Source of the DNA: Paraburkholderia phenoliruptrix
Lineage (GTDB): Bacteria > Pseudomonadota > Gammaproteobacteria > Burkholderiales > Burkholderiaceae
Direction: 5' to 3'
Assembly (NCBI RefSeq): GCF_902859825.1
Contig: NZ_CADIKB010000026.1
Span: 1 to 64,000 of the forward strand
Length of the DNA stretch: 64,000 nt
Shown in pieces: positions 1 through 8,691 of this stretch (position 1 is the first letter of the stretch; every line of letters starts with the position of its first letter). A program made the translations under genes and the position numbers. The notes below the pieces were generated by a model, which saw only the letters and a list, made by a program, of their open reading frames with translations, did not search any database and was not told the DNA's origin.

Positions 1-92
1 GAAACTGGCTCCATGTTCGAGGGAAATCTTCACCGGCAGTCGGGGTATGCTTGAGTTCGCTCACTACCCGATCATGGCGCAAGTGGAGCTAA

Positions 93-2294
93 ATGGATAG
101 CCCATATGGATATACAGTATGCGTCGCCATCCTCGATCCATTCAACGCCTGCCAGAACATCGTGCTTTCCGTCGCCGAATCTCCGCCCTCCGACGCCGCC
201 GCGTGGCTCGCCAAGCTTAACGACGCACAGCGCGAGGCCGTCGAATACGGCGCCGATACCCCGCATGCGCCGCCCGGCGCACTGCTCGTGATCGCAGGCG
301 CGGGTTCCGGCAAGACCAACACGCTCGCGCATCGCGTCGCCAATCTGATGGTGAAGGGCGCCGACCCGCGCAGAATCCTGCTGCTGACGTTTTCGCGCCG
401 CGCGGCGCTGGAAATGACCCGCCGTGTCACCCGCATCGCCACGGCGGCGCTCGGCACGCGCGCCGCGCTCGCGCAAGGGCTGAGCTGGGCCGGCACGTTT
501 CATAGCGTCGGCGCGCGGCTCCTGCGCGAATACGCGGAGCTTATCGGCCTCGCGCCCGCCTTCACGATCAACGACCGCGAAGATTCCGCCGACCTCATGA
601 ACCTCGTGCGCCACGAACTGGGGCTGTCGGCGAAAGAGCGGCGCTTTCCCGCCAAGGGCACCTGCTTCGCCATTTACTCGCGGGTCGTGAATACCGGCGC
701 GTCGCTCGGCCAGGTGCTGGAGAGTGCGTTTCCGTGGTGCCGCGAATGGGAAGCGGATTTGCGCATGCTGTTCGCCGCCTATGTCGACGCAAAACAGAAG
801 CAGAGCGTGCTCGATTACGACGACCTGCTGCTCTACTGGTCGCATATGGCCGCGGAGCCGGCCATTGCCGCCGATCTCTCGGCGCGCTTCGACCACGTGC
901 TGGTCGACGAATATCAGGACACGAACCGGCTGCAGGCGTCCATTCTCCGTGCGCTCAAGCCGGACGGGCGCGGCCTGACCGTGGTGGGCGATGACGCCCA
1001 GTCCATCTATTCGTTTCGCGGCGCGACCGTGCGGAATATTCTCGACTTTCCCGCGCAATTCGATCCGCCCGCCACGCGCATCACGCTGGAGCGCAATTAC
1101 CGCTCCACGCAGCCGATCCTCGCGGCGTCGAATGCGGTGATCGAGCTGGCCAGCGAGCGCTACACCAAGAACCTCTGGACCGACAAGGCATCGGCACAGC
1201 GCCCGCGTCTCGTGACGGTCGCCGACGAGGCCGACCAGGCGCGCTACGTCGTCGAGCAGATACTGGAAGCACGCGAGCAGGGCATGAAGCTGAAGTCGCA
1301 GGCCGTGCTGTTTCGCGCCGCGCATCACAGCGCCGCGCTCGAAATCGAACTCACGCGGCGCAATATTCCGTTCGTGAAATTCGGCGGGCTCAAGTTTCTG
1401 GATTCGATTCACGTCAAGGACGTGCTCGCGGTGCTGCGCTGGGCCGAGAATCCGCGCGACCGCGTGGCGGGTTTTCGCGTCGTGCAGCTGCTGCCGGGCG
1501 TGGGGCCGGCCACCGCCGCGAAGGTGCTGGACGACATCGTCGCCCGCGCCGGCGCCGCTGCCGGCGATGCGCTCGCGACGGCGGCAGGCGCGCTCGCGGC
1601 ATTCGCCCCGCCGCCTCGCGCGCAGGAAGACTGGCATCCGTTCGTCAAGCTGATGTCGAGCGTGTACGGGCGTGAGACGCCGTGGCCCGCCGAATTTGAG
1701 ATGGTACGGCGCTGGTACGAGCCGCATCTCGCGCGCAATCACGAAGACGCTGCGATTCGCCATGCCGACGTGCTGCAAATGGAAAGCATCGCGGGCACGT
1801 ATGCGTCGCGCGAACGCTTTTTGACGGAACTCACGCTCGATCCGCCCGACGCCACCAGCGACGAGTCGGGCGTGCCGCTCGTCGACGAAGACTATCTGAT
1901 CCTGTCCACCATCCATTCGGCGAAAGGGCAGGAGTGGCGCAACGTGTTCGTGCTGAATGGCGTCGACGGCTGCATTCCGTCCGATCTCGGCACGGGCAGC
2001 GAAGAAGACATCGACGAAGAGCGCCGCCTGCTCTATGTAGCCATGACGCGCGCCAAGGAAGACCTGCATATCGTGGTGCCGCAGCGTTTTTACGTGCACA
2101 ACCAGACGCATCTCGGCGACCGCCATGTCTGGGCGTCGCGCACGCGCTTCATTCCCGCGCATCTCATGCCGTTGTTCGACGCCTACGCGTGGCCGCGCGT
2201 CCCCGTGCCGAGCGCGCCGAGCGCCGCGGGGCTGGCTGCCGCGGCGCAGGCCCGGCTGGAAATCGGGGCGAAGCTCAGGAAGATGTGGGACTGA
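93..2294 (+). CDS. UvrD/Rep-family ATP-dependent DNA helicase
   Basis: Superfamily 1A helicase, expected to unwind DNA 3' to 5' using ATP during repair or replication restart. Visible motifs in order: Q-motif LNDAQREAV near residue 42, Walker A AGAGSGKT at 68-75, Walker B VDEYQDTN near 270, motif III GDDAQSIYSFRGA near 300, motif V TIHSAKGQEW near 609 and motif VI RRLLYVAMTRA near 647. At 733 residues it matches the Rep/UvrD/PcrA size class. It is probably a paralogue rather than the main UvrD; the subtype cannot be fixed by eye. The first ~25 residues look non-conserved, so a GTG at 162 is a plausible alternative start. The next gene converges on it about 105 bases downstream. Confidence 0.93.
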   Translation: MDSPYGYTVCVAILDPFNACQNIVLSVAESPPSDAAAWLAKLNDAQREAVEYGADTPHAPPGALLVIAGAGSGKTNTLAHRVANLMVKGADPRRILLLTFSRRAALEMTRRVTRIATAALGTRAALAQGLSWAGTFHSVGARLLREYAELIGLAPAFTINDREDSADLMNLVRHELGLSAKERRFPAKGTCFAIYSRVVNTGASLGQVLESAFPWCREWEADLRMLFAAYVDAKQKQSVLDYDDLLLYWSHMAAEPAIAADLSARFDHVLVDEYQDTNRLQASILRALKPDGRGLTVVGDDAQSIYSFRGATVRNILDFPAQFDPPATRITLERNYRSTQPILAASNAVIELASERYTKNLWTDKASAQRPRLVTVADEADQARYVVEQILEAREQGMKLKSQAVLFRAAHHSAALEIELTRRNIPFVKFGGLKFLDSIHVKDVLAVLRWAENPRDRVAGFRVVQLLPGVGPATAAKVLDDIVARAGAAAGDALATAAGALAAFAPPPRAQEDWHPFVKLMSSVYGRETPWPAEFEMVRRWYEPHLARNHEDAAIRHADVLQMESIAGTYASRERFLTELTLDPPDATSDESGVPLVDEDYLILSTIHSAKGQEWRNVFVLNGVDGCIPSDLGTGSEEDIDEERRLLYVAMTRAKEDLHIVVPQRFYVHNQTHLGDRHVWASRTRFIPAHLMPLFDAYAWPRVPVPSAPSAAGLAAAAQARLEIGAKLRKMWD

Positions 2295-2321
2295 ACCCGA
2301 AAGCGGTCGTGCCCGCGGCTG

Positions 2322-2358
2322 CCGGCTAGCTGACAACTGGCTGACAACTAGCTGCCGG
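2322..2358. repeat. Stem-loop with internal direct repeat between convergent genes
   Basis: CCGGC plus AGCT (2322-2331, with one bulged T) pairs with AGCT plus GCCGG (2350-2358). The loop carries two copies of GCTGACAACT. No T-run follows, so it is at best a factor-assisted terminator for the converging genes. Confidence 0.35.
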
Positions 2359-2398
2359 TCGGCCGAGGGGGCGTGGCGGCGCGCTTGCGAGCGGGCGC

Positions 2399-3163
2399 TC
2401 AGCGCGACTGGCGCTGCTGCTGGGCGGTCGGACGCGGCGGGACGAAGAAGTTGCGCAGCCATGCCGCCATCCGCGAGAACACGTCGTACGGCTCCTCGAC
2501 GAAAATTTCCGGTTTCAGCAGGCGCAGATATTCCATGATCTGTTGCGCTTCCTGCTTCTGGAACGAGCCGTGCGAAATGCCGAGCCGCAACAGCCCGCGC
2601 AGCTCGCCGAGCTTCTCGCGCGCCGTGCTGCCCACCGTCGTTTCGCACGCCACCTTCGCCTCGTACACGCGCTGACGCAGCGATTCGACGAGCCGCCACG
2701 CGGGCGTCTGCATGATTTCCTCGAGCGCCTGAATGTCTTGCACCGCGCCCTTGATCTGCGCAGCAAGCGGGTCGACCAGCACGGCGTCGCCTTCGGCTTC
2801 CTTGACGATGGCGGCCGCCCAGTCGCGGCATTGCTTGGCCAGCTCTTCGGGCGTCCACTCCGAGCGGGCCGCGAAGCCGAAGCCGAATTCGCCCGCCTGC
2901 TGCATCAGGATCGCGACGACGTCGGGGAACTCCTTGTCCAGCGTGCGTTTCGCCCACGCGTACTGGCCGCCTTGCAACATCCGCTGAACCGCGTGTTCCG
3001 TCAGCGGCACCATGTTGTCGAGCAGCTTGGCGCGCAAAAAGTCCTCGAACGACGGCGTCGCGAACTGCGGATCGAGCTTCAGCGATACGCGCAGAAAAGC
3101 GTCGAAATCCTTGCGCAGCGTCGCAATGGTCTCGTCTTTGAGCGTGAGGGTGATTTGACCCAT
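2399..3163 (-). CDS. Conserved-looking hypothetical protein, 254 aa
   Basis: I do not recognise this family. The start at 3163 was chosen because the protein then opens with MGQITLTLKDET; the frame extends further upstream but that part has arginine-rich, non-coding-like composition. The protein has no signal peptide or membrane segment and looks mostly alpha-helical, with acidic and aromatic residues spread evenly and a proline/glutamine-rich tail after a WLRNFF segment. It contains one cysteine, in a VACETT context. It converges with the helicase gene and is transcribed alone. Codon use matches the neighbours, so it is very likely a real gene. No function is proposed. Confidence 0.75.
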   Translation of the reverse strand: MGQITLTLKDETIATLRKDFDAFLRVSLKLDPQFATPSFEDFLRAKLLDNMVPLTEHAVQRMLQGGQYAWAKRTLDKEFPDVVAILMQQAGEFGFGFAARSEWTPEELAKQCRDWAAAIVKEAEGDAVLVDPLAAQIKGAVQDIQALEEIMQTPAWRLVESLRQRVYEAKVACETTVGSTAREKLGELRGLLRLGISHGSFQKQEAQQIMEYLRLLKPEIFVEEPYDVFSRMAAWLRNFFVPPRPTAQQQRQSR

Positions 3164-3521
3164 GTGTCTATCCCGTTTGGTGCTGCCGCGCGGCCTTGTC
3201 GTGTGTTCCGGTCGCAAGCGGACCCGGAAGATGCGACGCGCGATCGCCGCGCGCTTGATTCCTGCCTGTTGCCGCGTCTTGGCCGGGATGTATCCCGACG
3301 AGCGGACCTCGACTGCATATCGGCGGATCGACGGGAAACTTAAGGGTTTTATCGGGTAGCGCGCAGGCGTCAAAGCTTTGCCGGGCGGCGCTCATTGTGC
3401 CCGGCGGATAGGCACCGGCGGTGGCCAGCCGCCGCGTTGACCGGCCTCGCGACGATCAGATCCCAGGCTGTCGCGGCCTGCCGTGTAAGTAGGCGCTTAC
3501 CAGGGCAAGCGGCCCGCGCCT
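3164..3521. other. Intergenic region, 358 bases
   Basis: Lies upstream of the 254-residue protein gene and downstream of azlD. It should hold the leftward promoter of the former. I see no convincing -35/-10 pair, no T-tailed hairpin and no small gene with a ribosome binding site. Confidence 0.4.
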
Positions 3522-3851
3522 TTACCTGAGCACCACGCACTGCCAGACAAAAAACACCGTCAGCCCGATCGCGATGGTGAGAAGCGGCCGCCGCGTCAGT
3601 GCACTTGCCGCGATGGCGGCGAGCGCGCCGACCAGTTGCGGATTGCGCCAGGTCAGCTCCGCGCCGGCCTCGGCGCCGTGCGGCGAGACGGCCATCGGCA
3701 CGATGATGGCCGTCAGCACGGTGACCGGCACAAAACCGAGGGCGGTGCGCACCAGCGGCGGAAACACCAGCCGGTCGCCGAAGACGAACACCGCGGCGCG
3801 GATCACCCAGGTGATGAGCGCCATGCCGAATATGAGGACGACGTAGTTCAT
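3522..3851 (-). CDS. azlD: AzlD-family branched-chain amino acid transport protein
   Basis: Small integral membrane partner of AzlC; the pair is associated with export of branched-chain amino acids or analogues. The 109-residue product starts MNYVVLIFGMALITW and has about four hydrophobic segments, with the conserved GFVPVTVLTAIIVP stretch in the middle, typical of AzlD. Its ATG overlaps the azlC stop by four bases (ATGA, 3848-3851), so the two are translationally coupled. It is the last gene of an araC-like/azlC/azlD unit. Confidence 0.88.
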   Translation of the reverse strand: MNYVVLIFGMALITWVIRAAVFVFGDRLVFPPLVRTALGFVPVTVLTAIIVPMAVSPHGAEAGAELTWRNPQLVGALAAIAASALTRRPLLTIAIGLTVFFVWQCVVLR

Positions 3852-4612
3852 CGCGATGCCTCCGCGGACCGGCGCGCGCGTCGCGGGCGAAGCCGCGGCG
3901 CCGAGAGCACGACGCCGACGGCGACGCCCGCGAACACCGCGCCCAGCAGGCCGAGCTTGTACGGCCACGCCTGCCACAGAAAGGCCAGCGTGCCGGCCGT
4001 CGCCGCGGCCGCGAGATAGCGCAAGGCTACCAGTTGCGGCACGACGATCGCGATAAACGTCGCTACCATCGCGAAATCGAGCCCGAGTGACTGCAGGCCG
4101 GGGAAGGCCGCGCCGAACAGGAGGCCCGCCACCGTCCACGACTGCCAGTTCAAATACATCGCGAGACCGGCGCCGAAGAAATAATGCGGGCCGACAGTGC
4201 CCGGCTCACGGTTGCGGTAGTGCTCCCAGGCGACGGCGAACACTTCGTCGGTGAGCAGCGCGCCGAGTGCCCAGCGCCAGCGCGCCGGCAGATGCGCGAC
4301 GTGCGGCGCGAGCGTCGCGCTGTACAGCACGTGCCGCAGATTGACGACGAACGTGGTCGCCCAGATCACCGCGAAACTCGCGTGACCGGCAATCAGCCCG
4401 AGCGCGATGAACTGCGCCGAGCCGGCGAACACGACGAGCGACATCAGCTGACCGTGCCACAGCTGTAGCGGGCCGGACGCGACGAGCGTGCCGTAGATCA
4501 CGCCGAAGGGCGCGGCGCCGACCATCATCGGGATGATGTCGCGCGCGCCTGCGGTGAATTCCTTTAATGGTTTCGACTGGGTCAAGACTTGCCTCCTTGA
4601 GTCGGGAAGCAT
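3848..4612 (-). CDS. azlC: AzlC-family branched-chain amino acid exporter subunit
   Basis: Large subunit of the AzlCD-type exporter in the inner membrane. The 254-residue product has a charged N-terminus (about 25 residues) followed by GAAPFGVIYGTLVASG and several hydrophobic helices, matching the AzlC family in length and pattern. A paired AzlD follows with a 4-base overlap. An AraC-type regulator lies 49 bases upstream on the same strand, so the exporter is probably controlled by it. The transported substrate cannot be read from sequence. Confidence 0.9.
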   Translation of the reverse strand: MLPDSRRQVLTQSKPLKEFTAGARDIIPMMVGAAPFGVIYGTLVASGPLQLWHGQLMSLVVFAGSAQFIALGLIAGHASFAVIWATTFVVNLRHVLYSATLAPHVAHLPARWRWALGALLTDEVFAVAWEHYRNREPGTVGPHYFFGAGLAMYLNWQSWTVAGLLFGAAFPGLQSLGLDFAMVATFIAIVVPQLVALRYLAAAATAGTLAFLWQAWPYKLGLLGAVFAGVAVGVVLSAPRLRPRRARRSAEASR

Positions 4613-4661
4613 AGCGGGCGCGGCGCGGCGGGACTTGTACGTTCTTGCGCGCGCTCGCAGA

Positions 4662-5492
4662 TCAAAGTCCCTGCCAGCGCCCCGGTGGCACGCCGAACAT
4701 GCGCCGGAAATGCCGCGTGAAGTGGCTCTGGTCGGTAAAGCCGCTGGCGGCGGCCACTTCCGTCACCGGAACGCCCGCGCGCAGCGGCGCCAGCGCGCGT
4801 TGCAGGCGCACCTGGTTGCGCCATGCGTGCGGCGGCAGTCCGGTCGCGCGAGTGAAGAGGCGCGCCGCGTGGAACGGCGAAAGGCCGGCGGCCTGCGCGA
4901 CCTGAGCGAGCGTGACGGGTTCGAGCAGGTCGCCTGTCAGACGTTCTTTCATCACGGCGACGCGGGCGTCGTCAGGCGCGACGCGCGCGGGCTCCGGCTG
5001 CGTCTGCGAATAGCGCACGAGCAACGTGGACAGCGCGTCGAGCATCGCGGCCTCGGCGGCGAGGCCCTCGGTGCCGGCTTCGAGCTGGCGGTGGGCGTTG
5101 GCGAGCCGCGCGGCAAGGTCCGGATCGCGGATCACGCCGGGCGCGAACCAGGGCAGCGGCTGCGGCTTGCCGGCGACGTCGTTGGCGAGTTGCTGGATGA
5201 ACGGCACCGGCGCGTACATTACGCGGTAGCGCCAGCCGGCTTCCACCGCCTTCGAGCCAGTGTGCAGCTCGCCTGGGTTGATGATCGGCACGCCGCCCGC
5301 TTCGGCGACATAGTCGGAGCCGCGATACCGGTAACCCTCCGCGCCCGCCACGATCACCGGGATCGTGTACGCGTCATGCCAGTGCGGCGCGAATTCATGG
5401 TCGTGGTATTCGGCCGTAAGCAGATCCGCGCCGGGCAGCAGCGGCGTGCGCCAGTAACGGGCGGAATTGCGGAAACGGTGGGCGGCGGTCAT
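4662..5492 (-). CDS. AraC-family transcriptional regulator
   Basis: Cytoplasmic DNA-binding regulator. The N-terminal half is a cupin-like ligand domain (HDHEFAPHWHDAY near residue 30). The C-terminal ~100 residues form the double helix-turn-helix typical of AraC, including LAQVAQAAGLSPFHAARLF and VTEVAAASGFTDQSHFTRHF. The start MTAAHRF at 5492 is preferred; an in-frame ATG at 5510 would add six residues. It sits directly upstream of azlC and azlD on the same strand, so local control of amino acid export is the natural inference. Confidence 0.9.
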   Translation of the reverse strand: MTAAHRFRNSARYWRTPLLPGADLLTAEYHDHEFAPHWHDAYTIPVIVAGAEGYRYRGSDYVAEAGGVPIINPGELHTGSKAVEAGWRYRVMYAPVPFIQQLANDVAGKPQPLPWFAPGVIRDPDLAARLANAHRQLEAGTEGLAAEAAMLDALSTLLVRYSQTQPEPARVAPDDARVAVMKERLTGDLLEPVTLAQVAQAAGLSPFHAARLFTRATGLPPHAWRNQVRLQRALAPLRAGVPVTEVAAASGFTDQSHFTRHFRRMFGVPPGRWQGL

Positions 5493-5615
5493 GGCAGGGC
5501 TCTCGCACAACCACTCAGTTTAGCGCGGCATGGGAGTTGGCGCGCGCGGCAGCGCGCCGTGCGTCGCCGCAGGGGCGGTGCGCTTTCTCGTAGGACGCGG
5601 CGCGCGTACGGTGTG

Positions 5616-6110
5616 TCACTTCAGCGGGATCGTCGTGGCGGCCGGCATGGGCACCGCGCTGACGCTGTTTTTTGCGCTGCCGCTCACCACCCGGTCGCTG
5701 TACGTGAGGTACACGAGCGCGTTGCGCTTGGTGTCGACCACGCGCACCACGTGCAAAGCCTTAAAGATCAACGACATGCTGACTGAGAACACGTCGGCCT
5801 GCTGCTTCAGCGGTCCGGTGAAATGGATCGCGCCGACCTGGCGGCAGGCGATGGACGCCTCCGTCGGATCTTCCGCGATACCGAGCGTGCCCTTCACGCC
5901 GCCGGTCCGGGCGCGCGACACGTAGCAGGTCACGCCTTGCACAAGCGGATCGTCGTACGCCTCGACGACCACGCGATCCGAACCCGTGATGTGAAAGTTC
6001 GTATTGACGCTGCCGACTTCTTCGCCGTGAGCGACAGGCGCGAAGACAACGGCGGCGGAGAGAACTGCAGAGGCGCCTGCAAGCGCCATGCGCGACGAAA
6101 TAAGTTTCAT
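5616..6110 (-). CDS. creA: CreA-family exported protein
   Basis: Small exported protein of the CreA family (164 residues), whose biochemical role is not known. A signal peptide of about 29 residues is visible, with a hydrophobic core ASAVLSAAVVFAPVA ending before HGEEVG. Family features include GSDRVVVEAYDDP, VTCYVSRARTGG, the SIACRQVG cysteine region and LVYLTYSDRVV. Two cysteines in the mature part could form a disulfide. The start was chosen at 6110 because it immediately precedes the signal peptide. No neighbouring creB/creC genes are present. Confidence 0.88.
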   Translation of the reverse strand: MKLISSRMALAGASAVLSAAVVFAPVAHGEEVGSVNTNFHITGSDRVVVEAYDDPLVQGVTCYVSRARTGGVKGTLGIAEDPTEASIACRQVGAIHFTGPLKQQADVFSVSMSLIFKALHVVRVVDTKRNALVYLTYSDRVVSGSAKNSVSAVPMPAATTIPLK

Positions 6111-6357
6111 GAGATTGCCGGCTGATGGCCGAAGTGCGTTGGGCAGCGCGGCCGTGCGCTGCGAAGCCGTCATCGTATACCGCCGCGGGATTCGCGCGAT
6201 GAGAGGCCAGGCTGTCGGCGGATGAATGCGATTGCGACGGCGAGCACGGGGACCCGGCGGATGTGGCGCAACGGTTAACAGCGCGGCCAGTGGATCGCAC
6301 CGCAACACGCGTCGGCGTCGGCGCACAAAAAGGCGCACAAGCAAGCGCATAAAAGAA

Positions 6358-6381
6358 AAGGCCCGCACGAATGCGGGCCTT
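6358..6381 (-). terminator. Rho-independent terminator after distal tRNA-Asn
   Basis: A perfect 10-bp stem AAGGCCCGCA/TGCGGGCCTT with loop CGAA. Read leftward it is followed by TTCTTTT, just downstream of the second tRNA-Asn in transcription order. Confidence 0.8.
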
Positions 6382-6388
6382 CAAATTT

Positions 6389-6464
6389 TGGCTCCTCGAC
6401 CTGGGCTCGAACCAGGGACCTACGGATTAACAGTCCGGCGCTCTACCGACTGAGCTATCGAGGA
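6389..6464 (-). tRNA. tRNA-Asn (GTT), distal copy
   Basis: A 76-nt tRNA with encoded CCA. On the minus strand the acceptor stem TCCTCGA pairs with TCGAGGA, the anticodon loop is CTGTTAA (anticodon GTT), and the T-loop is GGTTCGAGCC. It is identical to the copy at 6527-6602. Confidence 0.98.
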
Positions 6465-6488
6465 ACAGCAGTACAACTTGATCTACAT

Positions 6489-6518
6489 AAAAAAGCCCGT
6501 CTTGGTTAACGGGCTTTT
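6489..6518 (-). terminator. Rho-independent terminator between the two tRNA-Asn genes
   Basis: A 10-bp stem AAAAGCCCGT/ACGGGCTTTT. Read leftward it ends in six T residues immediately after the proximal tRNA. It would separate the two tRNA units or partly attenuate the second. Confidence 0.75.
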
Positions 6519-6526
6519 GCAATTCT

Positions 6527-6602
6527 TGGCTCCTCGACCTGGGCTCGAACCAGGGACCTACGGATTAACAGTCCGGCGCTCTACCGACTGAGCTATCGAG
6601 GA
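6527..6602 (-). tRNA. tRNA-Asn (GTT), proximal copy
   Basis: A 76-nt tRNA with encoded CCA, the same sequence and anticodon GTT as the neighbouring copy. It is the first gene after the promoter at 6630-6658. Confidence 0.98.
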
Positions 6603-6629
6603 ACAGAACAACAACAGCAGAGAAACGAA

Positions 6630-6658
6630 ATTGTAGGACCAGCTTAAGCGCCTGTCAA
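6630..6658 (-). promoter_or_regulatory. Sigma-70 promoter for tRNA-Asn genes
   Basis: On the minus strand a perfect -35 TTGACA (6653-6658), a 17-bp spacer and -10 TACAAT (6630-6635) lie 27 bases ahead of the tRNA 5' end. Confidence 0.85.
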
Positions 6659-6717
6659 TACCTCGCGTTTATCTCAATTTGATTGAAGCGGGCAGGACGC
6701 GCGGCAGGCCGAAATGC

Positions 6718-7041
6718 TCAGCGCACGAGCAGCGCGAGCTTTTCCTTGACGTCCTTGAACTCGTCGGCTTCCGGCAGCGGCGCCTTGGTCTTCGTGATGC
6801 TCGGCCAGTTCTTGGCGAGGTCGGCATTCAGCTCGATGAAGTTCTGCTGGTCGCCCGGCACGTCTTCTTCGGCGTAAATGGCGTTCACCGGGCACTCGGC
6901 GACGCACACGGCGCAGTCGATGCATTCATCGGGGTCGATCGCGAGGAAGTTGGGACCTTCGCGAAAGCAGTCCACCGGGCACACATCGACGCAGTCGGTA
7001 TAGCGGCACTTGATGCAGCTTTCGGTCACAACGTGAGTCAT
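6718..7041 (-). CDS. fdxA: 7Fe-type ferredoxin FdxA
   Basis: Small electron carrier with one [3Fe-4S] and one [4Fe-4S] cluster, in the cytoplasm. The 107-residue product has cysteines at 9, 12, 17 and 21 (TESCIKCRYTDCVDVCP) and a second cluster set CIDCAVCVAECP near residue 40. It continues into the C-terminal extension seen in Azotobacter-type FdxA (IELNADLAKNWP). It is transcribed alone. The redox partner cannot be told from the neighbourhood. Confidence 0.95.
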   Translation of the reverse strand: MTHVVTESCIKCRYTDCVDVCPVDCFREGPNFLAIDPDECIDCAVCVAECPVNAIYAEEDVPGDQQNFIELNADLAKNWPSITKTKAPLPEADEFKDVKEKLALLVR

Positions 7042-7338
7042 TCAGGCAGCTCCTGCATGCGGAATCGGGGAAGGCGCAAACGCCAAAAGCGCTATTGTAA
7101 CGTAACGTCAAGAGGCGCATGCGGCATCGCACCCTGGCTTTTATATGTTTTCGTGATTAGTTTATTGCGTCCGCCGGAAGTAACGCGACGGGCGAGGGCG
7201 GCGGCTGGCGGGCCGCGTGCCGAAGCCTGAAGGCGGGCGCATTCGGGTAACATGCGTCAAGCCGGTGCGCACGACGCGCGCCATATGCATGGGTTGAGTC
7301 AGGCCTTCCGTCTTTCCCGCGGTCCCGTTTGCACCATC

Positions 7339-8535
7339 ATGATTATTACTTCGCTGCTCGACACCGATCTGTACAAGTTCACGATGATGCAGGTGGTCCT
7401 GCATCACTTTCCGGCGGCCAACGTCGAGTATCGCTTCCGTTGCCGCACGCCCAATGTCGACCTCGTGCCGTATATCGGCGAGATTCGCGCGGAAGTGCGC
7501 AAGCTCTGCAAGCTGCGTTTCACCGACGAGGAACTCGACTACCTGCGGCGCATGCGCTTCATCAAGGGCGATTTCATCGAATTTCTCGCGCTTTTCCATC
7601 TGAACGAGAAGTACATTTCGATCGAGCCGTCGCCCAAAAACAATGGCGAGATCGACATCGAGATCAAGGGGCCATGGCTGCACACCATCCTCTTTGAGAT
7701 TCCGATGCTCGCGATCGTCAACGAGGTCTACTTCCGCAACACGCAACAGGAACCGGACTACAGCGAAGGTCGCGGACGCCTCGTCGAAAAGATGAAACTG
7801 CTCGGCGCCCGACCGGAATTTGCCGACTGCAAGATCGCCGATTACGGCACCCGTCGCCGCTTCTCGAAGCAATGGCACGAAGAAGTGATTCTCACGCTGA
7901 AGGATGGTCTCGGCGAGCAGTTCGCCGGCACGAGCAATGTCTATTACGCGATGAAGCACGGGCTCACGCCGCTCGGTACGATGGCGCACGAGTATTTGCA
8001 GGCGTGCCAGGCGCTGGGTCCGCGGCTGCGCGATTCGCAGATTTTCGGCTTTGAAATGTGGGCGAAGGAATATCGCGGCGACCTCGGCATCGCGCTGTCG
8101 GACGTCTACGGCATGCAGGCGTTTCTGCGCGACTTCGACATGTACTTCTGCAAGCTGTTCGACGGCGCGCGCCACGACTCGGGCGACCCGTTCGATTGGG
8201 GCGAGCGCCTGCTCAAGCACTACGAGGCGAACCGTTGCGATCCGCGCACGAAGATTCTGGTGTTCTCCGACGCGCTCGACATTCCGAAGGTGCTGCAACT
8301 GTACGAGCGTTTTCGCGGCCGCTGCAAGCTCGCGTTCGGCGTGGGCACGAATCTCACCAACGACCTGGGTTATAACCCGCTGCAGATCGTCATCAAGATG
8401 GTCCGCTGCAACGGGCAGCCGGTGGCCAAGCTGTCGGATTCTCCGGGCAAGAACATGTGCGAAGACAAGGCGTATCTCGCGTATTTGCGCCAGGTGTTCG
8501 GCATCGCACAGCCCGAGGAAGAGCCCGCTAAGTAA
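7339..8535 (+). CDS. pncB: Nicotinate phosphoribosyltransferase
   Basis: Converts nicotinate, PRPP and ATP into nicotinate mononucleotide in the NAD salvage pathway. The 398-residue length matches the enterobacterial enzyme (about 400). The N-terminus SLLDTDLYKFTMMQ is characteristic. The phosphohistidine motif GTMAHE places the catalytic His at residue 217, and FDGARHDSGDP carries a conserved PRPP-site segment. The start at 7339 gives MIITSLLDTDLY; an upstream in-frame ATG at 7252 would add 29 non-conserved residues. Confidence 0.97.
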   Translation: MIITSLLDTDLYKFTMMQVVLHHFPAANVEYRFRCRTPNVDLVPYIGEIRAEVRKLCKLRFTDEELDYLRRMRFIKGDFIEFLALFHLNEKYISIEPSPKNNGEIDIEIKGPWLHTILFEIPMLAIVNEVYFRNTQQEPDYSEGRGRLVEKMKLLGARPEFADCKIADYGTRRRFSKQWHEEVILTLKDGLGEQFAGTSNVYYAMKHGLTPLGTMAHEYLQACQALGPRLRDSQIFGFEMWAKEYRGDLGIALSDVYGMQAFLRDFDMYFCKLFDGARHDSGDPFDWGERLLKHYEANRCDPRTKILVFSDALDIPKVLQLYERFRGRCKLAFGVGTNLTNDLGYNPLQIVIKMVRCNGQPVAKLSDSPGKNMCEDKAYLAYLRQVFGIAQPEEEPAK

Positions 8536-8603
8536 CGCGTTGCGCGTGTGTCCGATGGGTTCCTATGCCGTCCGGCCAGGGTGTTCGCCGCGAGGGCGGC
8601 CGG

Positions 8604-8652
8604 TATAATTCCCGGCATGCAAGCGCTGCATATGCTGCATATGTTGTATATC
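8604..8652 (+). promoter_or_regulatory. Possible -10 box and 9-bp repeats ahead of the lutC-like gene
   Basis: A TATAAT hexamer at 8604-8609 has no good -35. It is followed by two exact copies of CTGCATATG (8626-8643) and a degenerate third, TTGTATATC (8644-8652). This could be a promoter plus an operator or leader. Confidence 0.4.
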
Positions 8653-8691
8653 GCACGGCTGTCGACACGAGACTCTCGAGGACTTTCGCAC

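Noticed and set aside
72..2957. A 961-codon open frame on the minus strand
   Set aside because: It lies antisense to the helicase gene and runs past it. Its product is arginine/alanine/histidine-rich with no domain; long antisense frames are expected in GC-rich DNA.
6389..6602. A tRNA-associated integration site
   Set aside because: Neither this tRNA group nor the one at 54.5 kb has an integrase gene, a duplicated tRNA 3' fragment at a distance, or a change in composition.
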